A DNA stretch of 33,403 nucleotides from Bacteroidales bacterium. GTDB lineage: Bacteria > Bacteroidota > Bacteroidia > Bacteroidales > Bacteroidaceae. The notes under the pieces were generated by a model. The model did no database searches, was not told the origin of the DNA, and saw only the letters and a program-made list of their open reading frames with translations. Below are positions 1-8,000 of the stretch, piece after piece (position 1 is the stretch's first letter; every line of letters begins with the position of its first letter). Location: assembly GCA_004557185.1 (NCBI GenBank), contig SFEP01000022.1, positions 1 to 33,403 on the forward strand, in the 5' to 3' direction. Made by a program: the position numbers and the translations under genes.

Positions 1-1
1 G

Positions 2-67
2 AACCCGAAATTCCTCGAAAAAATCATTCATCTGTTCATCTCGCATTTCGGAAAAACGGAAGGCTGA
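2..67 (+). CDS. C-terminal fragment of a gene that begins upstream of the window
   Basis: The reading frame beginning at base 2 is open from the window edge to a TGA at 65-67 and gives 21 residues ending in HFGKTEG. The mix of codons and residues (Lys, Phe, Ile, His) looks coding, and a gene-free stretch follows immediately, so this is probably the tail of a real plus-strand gene. Too little remains to recognise a family. It could also be a chance open frame, since only 66 bases are visible. Confidence 0.35.
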   Translation, partial: NPKFLEKIIHLFISHFGKTEG

Positions 68-109
68 ACCCAATAAATATTTCGTGCGTTTTCCCTGGGG
101 CCGTAACAA

Positions 110-133
110 CGTTGCCACGGGTCGGTGGCAACG
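110..133. repeat. Perfect 9-bp inverted repeat CGTTGCCAC / GTGGCAACG
   Basis: CGTTGCCAC at 110-118 pairs with GTGGCAACG at 125-133 across a 6-base loop. No T-run follows on the plus strand, so it is not an obvious intrinsic terminator, although it lies 43 bases after the partial gene ending at 67. The same GTTGCC/GGCAAC core recurs at 276-320. Confidence 0.7.
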
Positions 134-275
134 CACGGGGCCTGTTGTACGTACGGTTACAGCCCTTATAGGAACGCGTTCGAGGGGTGTATTTTCCCAC
201 ATTCCGTTGACATTTTTACAAGCCCTGTAACCATTCTTACACGCCGCTTTCCCGGTCTGATTAGTTGGTTTGTCG

Positions 276-320
276 GTTGCCACGCCGGCATGGCAACGTT
301 GTTATGCCGGCATGGCAACG
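276..320. repeat. Repeated GCCGGCATGGCAACG units with GTTGCC/GGCAAC inverted repeat
   Basis: The 15-mer GCCGGCATGGCAACG occurs at 284-298 and again at 306-320. The first copy also pairs through GGCAAC (292-297) with GTTGCC at 276-281. The second copy overlaps the palindrome ATGCCGGCAT (304-313). The arrangement resembles small dispersed intergenic palindromes of the REP type, but no other copies lie in this window apart from the related stem at 110-133. Confidence 0.65.
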
Positions 321-441
321 CGCAGGGTGCCGTGTAAACACCGGTACACAGGGTGCACACTCGCTTTCCTGCCTTGCAAATCAGGCGTATTTCCCCGCTG
401 TAGTTCAAAGTGATAGGGTTAGCACTGCATGCCGATAAGAA

Positions 442-481
442 AACGGGCCGAAACCATGTGTGCTGATGGTTTCGACCCGTT
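442..481 (-). terminator. Intrinsic terminator of the PepSY-like gene
   Basis: A 16-base stem (442-457 with 466-481, one G:U pair) closes an 8-base loop. Read on the minus strand it is followed by TTTTCTTATC. It lies 31 bases after the stop codon of the minus-strand gene ending at 513, as expected for a rho-independent terminator. Confidence 0.8.
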
Positions 482-512
482 CGTGCGGATGGGTCTGCGC
501 GTTGGCCGTCGG

Positions 513-851
513 CTACTGCTGCTTTTCGGCGGGGAGTTCGGCGGGGAGTATTTCGCCCTTTTCGTTGAAGAGCACGTCGGTGGCTGTGCCTTCGGCGTTA
601 GCCAGCGTCACCTTGTAGGTTTTCACACCGTCCTCGTCCTTCACGTAGGCCGCCTTGACGGTCATGTCGGCAAAATCCTTGACCAGGGCGTCTTTCACCG
701 TCTGCGGCAGACTGTCGGTGGGAATGGCCTTAAAGGGGTCGGTCTGTGCCGGCTTTACAGCGAAGGAGGTGGAGTCGGCCACCTGGGCGGCCTGTGCGGT
801 GGGGAGTCCGAACACTGCGCAGAGCGCAGCAGCAAAAACAATTTTCTTCAT
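513..851 (-). CDS. PepSY-like secreted small protein
   Basis: This encodes 112 residues starting MKKIVFAAALCAVFG, with a typical signal peptide ending near TAQAA (about residue 22). The mature part has the pattern of the Bacteroidetes PepSY-like family: an LPQTVKDAL helix, a strand around AAYVKDEDG, YKVTLANAEG, and LFNEKGEIL near the C-terminus. Such proteins are exported to the periplasm or surface; their function is largely unknown. A longer open frame extends upstream to 1193, but it runs into the response regulator gene and lacks a signal peptide, so the start at 851 is preferred. A consensus promoter lies 58 bases upstream and a strong terminator follows, so this is a single-gene unit. 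It sits just downstream of a two-component pair whose target it could be (inference). Confidence 0.85.
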   Translation of the reverse strand: MKKIVFAAALCAVFGLPTAQAAQVADSTSFAVKPAQTDPFKAIPTDSLPQTVKDALVKDFADMTVKAAYVKDEDGVKTYKVTLANAEGTATDVLFNEKGEILPAELPAEKQQ

Positions 852-908
852 AAGGTAATAAGGTGTTAGGTTATTGACTCGTGCAGCCCTTTGTGTGGGT
901 TGCTGGTG

Positions 909-939
909 CAAAGGTAAGGCAGGTTGTGGCAGGCAGCAA
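909..939 (-). promoter_or_regulatory. Bacteroidetes-type promoter of the PepSY-like gene
   Basis: On the minus strand the -7 box TACCTTTG (909-916) fits TAnnTTTG exactly, and a TTG (937-939) lies 20 bases upstream, matching the -33 position. Transcription would start about 50-55 bases before the ATG at 851. Confidence 0.75.
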
Positions 940-991
940 GCATGTGGTAACAGACGGCGGGTTTTCGGTAATGAACAGCGTACAGCGCCTC

Positions 992-1687
992 TCAGCGCAT
1001 CAGTGCGTCGACGAGTGCGGCGGAGTATTGACGCCCCACGGGCAGTGTTTTGCCATTGCTCAGTAGCACCACCTGCCTGCTGTATTCCTTGATTTTGCTG
1101 CGCGACACAATGAAAGAGCGGTGAATGCGCACGAAGTCGTGGGCAGGCAGCTGGGCTTGTAGGTTTTTGAGCAGGATGCGCGAGAGAATGCATTCACCTG
1201 TGAGGCGTATGATTTTGGAGTAAGCCTCAATGGCTTCGATGTAGACAATGTCGTCGAGGGGAATGCTCACGTTGCTGTAGTCCTTTTTCACCACCAAGTG
1301 TTGCGGCGCTGCCTGCACTTGCGTGCTGCCCATGCGGCGCAGTGCTTTGGCAAAGGCTGCCTGGAAGCGGTTGTAGGCAAAGGGCTTGTGCAGGTAGTCC
1401 ACTGCATCGAGGTCGTAGCCCTCCAAGGCGTAGTGCAGGTAGGCCGTGGTGAAGATGAAGCAGGTGTCGCGGGGCAGGCAGCGGGCCAGGTCGAGTCCCG
1501 TAAGACCGTCCATCTCAATGTCGAGAAACACGATGTGAGGATGCGCCTGCTGTATGTAGGCGAGCCCGGCTTGCGGTGAGGTGAACTTATGCAGTTGGAT
1601 GCCGCCCAGGCGTTGGCAGAACTTCTCGATGACGTCGAGTGCGAGCGGCTCATCGTCGATGGCCACACAATGTATGATGTTATTCAT
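992..1687 (-). CDS. LytTR-family response regulator
   Basis: The 231-residue protein has an N-terminal receiver domain (residues 5-115) with the acidic pair D11-D12, phosphoacceptor D56 in VFLDIEMDG, and K101 in the LHKPF motif. A C-terminal LytTR DNA-binding domain follows (about 128-230) with VYIEAIEAYSKI and FVRIHRSFIVS. It is a cytoplasmic transcription regulator. The start at 1687 is chosen because MNNIIHCVAIDDEP begins the receiver fold directly and overlaps the end of the kinase gene by eight bases (ATGAATAA), which implies translational coupling. The upstream extension to 1717 would only add kinase-gene sequence read in another frame. The partner is the LytS-type kinase upstream. Target promoters are unknown; the adjacent PepSY-like gene is a candidate. 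Confidence 0.93.
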   Translation of the reverse strand: MNNIIHCVAIDDEPLALDVIEKFCQRLGGIQLHKFTSPQAGLAYIQQAHPHIVFLDIEMDGLTGLDLARCLPRDTCFIFTTAYLHYALEGYDLDAVDYLHKPFAYNRFQAAFAKALRRMGSTQVQAAPQHLVVKKDYSNVSIPLDDIVYIEAIEAYSKIIRLTGECILSRILLKNLQAQLPAHDFVRIHRSFIVSRSKIKEYSRQVVLLSNGKTLPVGRQYSAALVDALMR

Positions 1688-2717
1688 GTGAGTGGAGGTT
1701 GATGTGCAGTAGAACATGGAAGGTGCCGCCTTCCTCGCTCAGGCTGATGGTGTGGCGGCCTGGGAAGAGCACGGCCAGGCGGCTGCGGCAGTTGCTGATG
1801 CCCACGGGCATGGCGGTGCGAAACTCGTCGGCGTGGCGCACAATGTCGTTGCGCGTTTCGAAGAGGAGATGGCCGTGGCTGACGTGCAGACGTATGAGAA
1901 TGCGGCAGTGGCGGCTGGTGGACGAACCGTATTTGAAGGCATTTTCCACAAACGTGAGGAATATCATGGGAGGGATGGCCGTGCTCGTGTCGTCGATGCA
2001 GAAGTCGCATTCCACCTGCGTGTGTTCGTCAAGCCGAATGCGTTCCAGGTCGATGTAGTTGTTCAGGTAGTTGAGTTCGTCGTCAATGGTCACCCAGTCG
2101 TTGTCGGCGGTGACGTAGGCATATTTCAGCAACTCCGTAAACTTGACAAAGGCGTCTTCGGCCTTTTCCGACGTGCCGATAACGAGGCTGTAGAGGGAGT
2201 TGAGCGTGTTGAAGAGGAAGTGCGGGTTGATTTGTGCCTTGAAGAGTGCCAGCTCAGCCTTGTTGCGCTGGTTTTCGAGAATGCTTTGCTGCAGTTTGCG
2301 GTGGTAGAGTTCCTTGATGAACGACACGGAGAGGGCGTAACCCATGACGACGGAGAACAGGAACCACAGGCTGATGGCAATGTTGTAGTTGCGCAGCAGC
2401 GTCTGGTACTCCGTCATGATGGGAATGACGAAGTTCAATTGCGGCAGAGGGTAGAGCGTGAGCAGGTAGGTGAGGCCCATGTAAAGGGCGGCCACGGCAG
2501 CCAGTTTGCGGTAGGCACGCTTCAGAATGAGCCGTGGCAGGTGCAGCCTTTTCGTGGCAAAGTAGCAGGCATACAGGTAGCCCACGCCGATGAGGGTGAA
2601 CAGGGGAGAGATGTGCCACCAGTAGCGCGCCGGCCCAAGGAAGATGAGCAGCGGCATGAGCACGAGGCAGAAGAAAAGGTCGAAAACGAGGTTCGTTTTG
2701 TGTTCAAGTGATTTCAT
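1680..2717 (-). CDS. LytS/YehU-type sensor histidine kinase
   Basis: The 345-residue membrane kinase has four hydrophobic segments (about 10-28, 36-55, 72-95, 113-134), then a cytoplasmic His_kinase domain with phosphoacceptor H166 in QINPHFLFNTLNSLY. The ATPase part shows the N-box FVENAFKYG (N259) and a GISNCRSRL motif (306-314). This is the membrane-sensor class that pairs with LytTR regulators in Bacteroidetes; the ligand cannot be read from the short sensor region, which has no extracytoplasmic domain of size. It is the first gene of a two-gene operon with the regulator, which it overlaps by eight bases. The promoter lies so close to the start codon that the transcript should be leaderless or nearly so. 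Confidence 0.93.
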   Translation of the reverse strand: MKSLEHKTNLVFDLFFCLVLMPLLIFLGPARYWWHISPLFTLIGVGYLYACYFATKRLHLPRLILKRAYRKLAAVAALYMGLTYLLTLYPLPQLNFVIPIMTEYQTLLRNYNIAISLWFLFSVVMGYALSVSFIKELYHRKLQQSILENQRNKAELALFKAQINPHFLFNTLNSLYSLVIGTSEKAEDAFVKFTELLKYAYVTADNDWVTIDDELNYLNNYIDLERIRLDEHTQVECDFCIDDTSTAIPPMIFLTFVENAFKYGSSTSRHCRILIRLHVSHGHLLFETRNDIVRHADEFRTAMPVGISNCRSRLAVLFPGRHTISLSEEGGTFHVLLHINLHSHE

Positions 2718-2721
2718 GCTG

Positions 2722-2754
2722 CAAAGTTAGTGTGCTGCAGGTGTATTTTGCAAA
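2722..2754 (-). promoter_or_regulatory. Promoter of the kinase-regulator operon, almost abutting the start codon
   Basis: On the minus strand the -7 box TAACTTTG (2722-2729) is a perfect TAnnTTTG, with TTTG (2751-2754) 21 bases upstream. Only four bases separate the -7 box from the ATG at 2717, so the transcription start would fall at or within a few bases of the start codon. Confidence 0.75.
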
Positions 2755-2934
2755 TGGTGCGCCGTGCGTTCATTGACACTTTTGCGCTGTCTGTTGTCAG
2801 ATGCTTGCTAAGCCTTGCCCTAATGCCGACTTTTGTTGCGTCAACCCGCCTGAGGCAGGGCATCCGCGCTCCCGACAACGGCGGCGTAGAGGCAACGCTT
2901 ATTTCTGAATACATACACCTAAAACCCTTGACCT

Positions 2935-3798
2935 ATGAAGAAGAAAATGCTTATCATGACCGTGGCAGCAGCCTCGATGCTGTTTGCCTGCCAACGCCAC
3001 AAGGACAACGAACAGCAAGCCCTGGCCGATGCCTCGAAGCAGGAACTGGTGCAGGCGCTCAACGAACGCGACCAACTGCTCAGCCTGGTGAATGAGGTGA
3101 CCACGGGGCTTGAGGAAATCAAGCAACTGGAGAACATCATGACCGTGACGGCCCGCAACCCCGAGAAGAACGCAAGCCAGCGGGCACAGCTGCAAGCCGA
3201 CATGGCCAGTGTGAAGGAACGCATAGAGCAACGGCAGGCCGAACTGAAAGCTTTGGAGAGCAAACTTGCCAAGGCCAACCTGGGCAACACGAAACTGAAG
3301 GAAACGGTGAAGACGCTGCAGGCGCAAATCGACACGCAGCTGGAGGAAATAGAAACCCTCAAGCAGCAACTGGCCGCTGCGCAGGAGAAGATTGGTACGC
3401 TCACAGGCGAGGTCGGTACGCTACACAGCACCGTGAGCACCGTAACGGACGAACGGAATGCTGCCAAGGAGGCCTCGGCGCAACTTGAAAAGGCTCTCAA
3501 CACCTGCTACTACGTGGTGGGCACAAAGGCTGAACTCAAGGCGCAGAAAATCATTGAGACGGGCTTCTTGCGCAAAACGAAACTCATGCAGAGCGATTTC
3601 AACCAAAGCAGTTTCGTTATCAGCGACAAGCGTGTGCTCAGCACGCTGCCCCTGCAAGCCGACAAGGTGAAGGTGCTGACCAATCACCCCGCCGACTCCT
3701 ACGAACTGGCAGAGGTGAACGGACAGCAGGTGCTCAAGATTAAGGACGCCGCCGCCTTCTGGAGCTTGTCGAACTATCTCGTGGTGCAAAAGAACTGA
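2935..3798 (+). CDS. Coiled-coil lipoprotein of a conserved Bacteroidales family
   Basis: The 287-residue protein starts MKKKMLIMTVAAASMLFAC, a lipoprotein signal with the acylated cysteine at residue 19. Residues about 30-185 are rich in Glu, Gln, Lys, Leu and Ala and form a long coiled coil. The C-terminal 100 residues form a globular part beginning CYYVVGTKAELK and containing FLRKTKLMQ, VLTNHPADSYEL and FWSLSNYLVVQ; I recognise this pattern from Bacteroidales hypothetical lipoproteins of unknown function. The protein should be anchored in the envelope. A possible -7 box with one mismatch (TATTTCTG, 2900-2907) precedes the gene. It is a single-gene unit ended by a strong hairpin. The function is unknown. 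Confidence 0.88.
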   Translation: MKKKMLIMTVAAASMLFACQRHKDNEQQALADASKQELVQALNERDQLLSLVNEVTTGLEEIKQLENIMTVTARNPEKNASQRAQLQADMASVKERIEQRQAELKALESKLAKANLGNTKLKETVKTLQAQIDTQLEEIETLKQQLAAAQEKIGTLTGEVGTLHSTVSTVTDERNAAKEASAQLEKALNTCYYVVGTKAELKAQKIIETGFLRKTKLMQSDFNQSSFVISDKRVLSTLPLQADKVKVLTNHPADSYELAEVNGQQVLKIKDAAAFWSLSNYLVVQKN

Positions 3799-3830
3799 AT
3801 GCTCCACGCCATCACCCCCAATCCTAAACT

Positions 3831-3883
3831 CACCGCATCACGCGAGCAGCAAGGCAAGCCTTGGGCCGCAGCGTGATGCGGTG
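3831..3883. terminator. Strong stem-loop between convergent genes
   Basis: CACCGCATCACGC (3831-3843) pairs perfectly with GCGTGATGCGGTG (3871-3883), and an inner AAGGC/GCCTT stem (3851-3862) sits in the loop. It separates the plus-strand lipoprotein gene (stop 3798) from the minus-strand HD gene (stop 3940) and is followed by a TATATATA run, so it can act as a bidirectional terminator. Confidence 0.7.
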
Positions 3884-3939
3884 GTATATATATATAAGGT
3901 ATATAAGTAAGGAGAAGGCTGCCGATGGGCTGGCCTGCG

Positions 3940-4584
3940 TCAATGCGCGGCGGTTTCCTCCTCATAAATGCGGGCAAGGGCTTGCAGCATGCCTTCGTCG
4001 TCGTGCAGCAGTTGCCTGAAGGCTTGCAGACGGGCAGCGTTGGGCGACTCGGGCAGCCAAAGGCGCAGGTAGCCGCCCTCGCCATACTTGTCGTGCAGGT
4101 GGTGCAGGGCGCGTTGCAGCTGCTCGTTGCGGGCGAGGGTGGGGTGGTGCTTGAGGCCGTATTGCAGGCAGCGGCGCATCAAGGTGTCAGGGTCTATCTG
4201 GCGGTCGGCTTCGGCCACAATTTTGCCGTAGATGCTGCGGGGCTCGTGGTCGGCCGACGCGCGGTGGTCCTCCACGGCCTGTGCCATGACTTCTACGTCG
4301 GCGGGCGTGAACCACCTGGCGAGGCGCGCATCGTGCCGCACCAGGTGCCCTGACACGAGGTGGTGCGTGGCACGGCTGGCCGACAGTCCGAGGTCGTGGT
4401 AGGCGGCAATGGTGTAGACCATATCCACATTCACCGGGTAGTAGGCTGCCAGTTGCAGGCTTTGCGCAATGACCTGCCGCACGTGGGGCTCGCGGTGCGC
4501 CTTGTCGAAGGCGGCGTACTGCGGCAGAATGTGCTGCTCGATGAAATGGCGAAGCGTGGCGTTGACGGATGAAGACGGCGGCAT
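3940..4584 (-). CDS. HD-domain metal-dependent phosphohydrolase
   Basis: The 214-residue soluble protein carries the ordered metal-binding residues of the HD superfamily: H34 in EPHVRQV, H63-D64 in AAYHDLGL, H107 in VEDHRAS, and D127 in AEADRQI. HD proteins hydrolyse phosphate esters, often of nucleotides or cyclic nucleotides; the substrate here cannot be told from sequence. The ATG at 4584 follows the stop of the cysteine-rich protein by five bases, so the two are co-transcribed and probably translationally coupled. It ends opposite the convergent lipoprotein gene. Bacteroidales genomes often carry such single-domain HD proteins as uncharacterised. Confidence 0.85.
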   Translation of the reverse strand: MPPSSSVNATLRHFIEQHILPQYAAFDKAHREPHVRQVIAQSLQLAAYYPVNVDMVYTIAAYHDLGLSASRATHHLVSGHLVRHDARLARWFTPADVEVMAQAVEDHRASADHEPRSIYGKIVAEADRQIDPDTLMRRCLQYGLKHHPTLARNEQLQRALHHLHDKYGEGGYLRLWLPESPNAARLQAFRQLLHDDEGMLQALARIYEEETAAH

Positions 4585-4589
4585 GACGG

Positions 4590-4799
4590 TTACAGGTTAC
4601 ATTGCCACAAAGCCGCTGACACGGCGGCAAACTCCTGCTTGCCCTCAATGTAGGGCTCAAAGGCTTTGATGGCGGGTTGGCCACCGGGCAGATGGCAACT
4701 GCCGCAACCGCCGCACGCGGGTGCCTTGCAGCGGAAGCGCTCTCTGACAAAGGCCAGGCGCTCCTCGCGGTTGGAACTGTCTATTCTGGGTGCTATCAT
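4590..4799 (-). CDS. Small cysteine-rich protein of unknown function
   Basis: The 69-residue protein has a charged N-terminal helix (REERLAFVRERF) followed by a cluster C24-x4-C29-x2-C32-x2-C35 with H36, then a Gly-Pro turn and a second helix ending ALWQC. The four closely spaced cysteines suggest a zinc or iron-sulfur site. There is no signal peptide, so it is likely cytoplasmic. I recall similar small proteins in other Bacteroidales but no assigned function. It is the first gene of a two-gene operon with the HD hydrolase, five bases upstream, and has a good promoter 47 bases ahead of its start. The tight coupling argues that the two proteins work together. Confidence 0.75.
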   Translation of the reverse strand: MIAPRIDSSNREERLAFVRERFRCKAPACGGCGSCHLPGGQPAIKAFEPYIEGKQEFAAVSAALWQCNL

Positions 4800-4846
4800 A
4801 AGGCTGATGAGGGGATGGCGACTGCCACCGGGCAGTGCGTGAGCCG

Positions 4847-4877
4847 CAAAAGTAGTGCATTAGGCTGTGCCGAGCAA
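4847..4877 (-). promoter_or_regulatory. Promoter of the Cys-rich/HD operon
   Basis: On the minus strand the -7 box TACTTTTG (4847-4854) is an exact TAnnTTTG, with TTG (4875-4877) 20 bases upstream. It is divergent to the GH84 promoter about 120 bases away. Confidence 0.7.
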
Positions 4878-4906
4878 GTTTTCTCCATTATATATATAGG
4901 GATGCT

Positions 4907-4931
4907 GGCCGAAGATAGGCCGAAGATAGGC
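4907..4931. repeat. Two tandem 11-bp units GGCCGAAGATA
   Basis: GGCCGAAGATA occurs at 4907-4917 and 4918-4928, followed by GGC. An 11-bp period places the two copies on nearly the same face of the helix. They lie between the divergent Cys-rich/HD and GH84 promoters and could be paired binding sites for a regulator (inference). Confidence 0.55.
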
Positions 4932-4946
4932 TGCGTTTCGGCATGA

Positions 4947-4975
4947 AAAATGCAAATCCTGCGGCTTTGCATTTT
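4947..4975. promoter_or_regulatory. Candidate operator: 10-bp inverted repeat overlapping the GH84 -33 box
   Basis: AAAATGCAAA (4947-4956) and TTTGCATTTT (4966-4975) are perfect inverted arms with a 9-base spacer. The right arm covers three bases of the -33 TTTG (4973-4976) of the GH84 promoter. A dimeric repressor bound here would block the promoter. This placement is seen in the sequence; the regulatory role is inference. Confidence 0.5.
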
Positions 4976-5003
4976 GTCCTGCTCTCAACTTGCACTATCT
5001 TTG
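4973..5003 (+). promoter_or_regulatory. Promoter of the GH84 gene
   Basis: TTTG at 4973-4976 and TATCTTTG at 4996-5003 (exact TAnnTTTG) are separated by 19 bases, the textbook Bacteroidetes layout. The 5' leader to the ATG at 5093 would be about 80 bases. Confidence 0.8.
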
Positions 5004-5092
5004 CCACGGTGAAATGCGTTTCAAGTGTTAATCTCGAAGCCGTTTCCCTTTTTCATCTGAAAACATTCAATCACTCCTTTAACCCTAAAACT

Positions 5093-8000
5093 ATGAAGAA
5101 GTATGTACTTTCGGTTGCCATGGCTGCGTTGCTTTGGCCCGCAGTGCCGCTACAGGCCGGCACGCCTTATCGCATATACCCCGTGCCGCAGCAGATGACC
5201 GAGCTTGCGGGCACCGTGAACCTCGGACAGGCTGTTTGCCTGGTGTGCGAGGACGGCATCGACCAAGCCACACGCCAACGTGCCCGCCAGGTGCTTGAAG
5301 AGCATGGACTGACTGTGACCGAGGCCAGCGCACCTTCGGCTACGCAAGCCAACGTGCTGCTCGGCATCCAAACCTCGGGCGGCGCGGCCGACCAGGCTGC
5401 CACTGCGCTCAACCTGAGCCGCGAGGTGTTTGCTGTGGAGGGGAAATACGACCGCCACATCCTGTCGCTCCGTGCCGACGGCGTGAACGGGCAGCCCGCC
5501 GTGGTCATCGTTGGCCAGCACACCGATGCGGCTTTCTATGCCTTGGCCTCGCTCGAACAGATGCTCGACGCCGGACATGAAGCCATGCCTTGTACCGACA
5601 TTGCCGACTACGCCGACCAGCAGAACCGCGGCATTGTGGAGGGCTACTATGGTTATCCCTACTCCGTGGAAGTGAAGAAGGACCTCATGCGCTTCATGAT
5701 GCGCCACAAGATGAACACCTACCTCTATGGCGCCAAGAGCGACCCCTACCACTCACAGTACTGGAAGGATGCCTATCCCACCACCGTCACACAGGAGCAG
5801 GAAGGCAACGGGTGGCTCTCGCAGGACATGGTGCGCGACATCGCTGCCACCTCGTCGGCCACGAAGGTCAACTTTATCTGGGCCATTCACCCGGGCAACG
5901 ACTTCATCCACAGCAGCACCGTTATCAACGACATCATGGGCAAGTTCGACAAGATGCACGAACTCGGCGTGCGTCAGTTTGCCGTCTTCGTGGACGACGT
6001 GGGCGTGCCCAGTTCGGACGCCGACCTGAAGAAGAATGCCGACAACCTGACGGCACTGCAACGGGCGCTTGAAGAGAAATATAACCAGCCGGGAGCCGTT
6101 GCCACCGACACGGTGAAGCCGCTGCACTTCGTACCGCAAATCTACTGCACCGCCTTTGCCAGCAGCACCGACCAGTACAACCGCTTCTTCCAGGCACTGG
6201 CCACCACGCCCAAGTACATTTCCATCTACACCACGGGTTACGGTGTGTGGTCTGTGCCCAACAGCAACGACCTGGCCACACCCAAGGCTCAGCTTGGTCG
6301 CGACGTAGCCTGGTGGTGGAACTATCCCTGTAACGACAATGCCGACGCGCAGATATTCCCCATGGACATGTACACCAATTTCTACGACATGCCCCAGGTG
6401 AATGGGCAAGCCAAACTGCCCTCGCAGTTGGTAGGCGGTATTGGCATTGTGAGCAACCCCATGCAGCAAGGCGAGGTGGCCAAAACGCCTATCTTCAGCG
6501 TGGCTGACTATGCTTGGAACAACAGCGGCTTCGATAACAAGGCGTCGTGGCAGGCTTCCTTCCAGGCCGTGCTGCCGCACAACGCACAGGCCGCCGAGGC
6601 TTATCAGGCCATTGCGCCCTACCTCACCTACAACGACCCCGACTCCTTCGGTACGCTCATCAGCCAATACAAGAAGAACAAGGAGACTACCGAGCTCATG
6701 GCTGCGCTGAACAACATCGTGGCCAACGCCGAGGTGCTCATTGCCCTTAAGGATAGCGAGGTGGAAAGCGACCGTCTGCTCTACAAGGACCTTAAGCCTT
6801 GGCTTCTCAAGTTGCACGCCATGGCCAGCGTGACAGCCAGCTACTTGAGCGGCAGCGTAGACGAGGGAAGTAGCGACGAAGACATTTGGGACAACTACCT
6901 GCAAAGCCTGCGCGCCACGCTGAACCTCGACAGTGAGGAGGATTTCAAAGCTTACGCCCTCGAAGGCATGGGTAACGCCATCAGCGTGTCGGTGCGTACC
7001 TCGCAGCCCGCAGCCCGCTATCTGCTGCCCTTCATCAACTACCTCAAGGAGAACAGCCTGAAGGATTGGATACAGCAGGAAACGACCCCCACACGCGACA
7101 CCTACTTCACCAACAAGGAAGGCCTGCGCGGCACGGTGAGCACCAGCCAGGACATTGTGGGCATTGCCAACAGTGGTTTCACGCTTGAACCCCACCAGTA
7201 CCTTGGCATCATGCTCAAAGAGCCTGCCATGGGCACAACCATCACCCTGGCCGACACGCTGCTGCAGAAGTATCATGTGGTGATGAGCCCCGACGGCAAG
7301 CAATGGACGCGCCTCACGGAGACGGTGACCACACCAGCGGGCTACCTGCGTTATGTGGCCGTGGTGAACGACAGCGAGCAGCCCATCACTATGAAGCTGG
7401 TGCGCAAGTCCATTGCCATCAGCGTGATACCCAAGACCGTCGTGTCGTCTACCACCATCCCCGAGGGTAATGTGTGGGACAACCATACGGCGCAGTACAT
7501 GGTCGACGGTGACTACAACACCTTCGTTTGCCTCAATCGCAACCAGGCTAACAATGACGCCTACGTGGTAGACCTTGGCAAGGAAATCGAGATAAAGAAC
7601 GTGCGCATTGCCATGGGCACCGTCAACGGCGACTACATGAACGAAGGCCGTGTGCAGGTGTCGACCGACGGTACCAAGTGGTACAATCTGCCTGTCAAGG
7701 GCAGTTCCACCACGGCATTCACCATGTCGCTGCCGCAGGTGAAGGACTACTCCGACGAGGCCAAACTCTGCGACTTCAACGGTCAGTCGCAGAAGGCACG
7801 CTACGTACGTCTTCTGCTGACAAAGGCCAACACCGCCAAGTGGCTCCGCCTGTATGAAATCGAGGTGAATGGCCCCGGCACCACCACCCAACTGCGTTGT
7901 CAGGACCAGTTGCCCGTCAGTCTGACCCAGGCCATCGACGGCCTGCCCTACACCTCGACGGCGAAGGCTTCGGGCAACGAAATTCTCTACCGCTTCCAGC

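Larger units (their letters stand above)
68..441. other. Gene-free region rich in short inverted and direct repeats
   Basis: No convincing gene is seen here; the short open frames lack a plausible start context and have unusual composition. The region holds a perfect stem at 110-133, a direct repeat at 284-298 and 306-320, the palindrome ATGCCGGCAT at 304-313, and a GTGTA/TACAC pair near 330-350. It lies between the end of a plus-strand gene and the terminator of a minus-strand gene, so it is a convergent intergenic space rather than a promoter region. Confidence 0.6.

Noticed and set aside
125..408. Short open frames on both strands in the first gene-free region
   Set aside because: Cys/His/Arg-rich composition, no start context and overlap with inverted repeats; no sign of a real protein.
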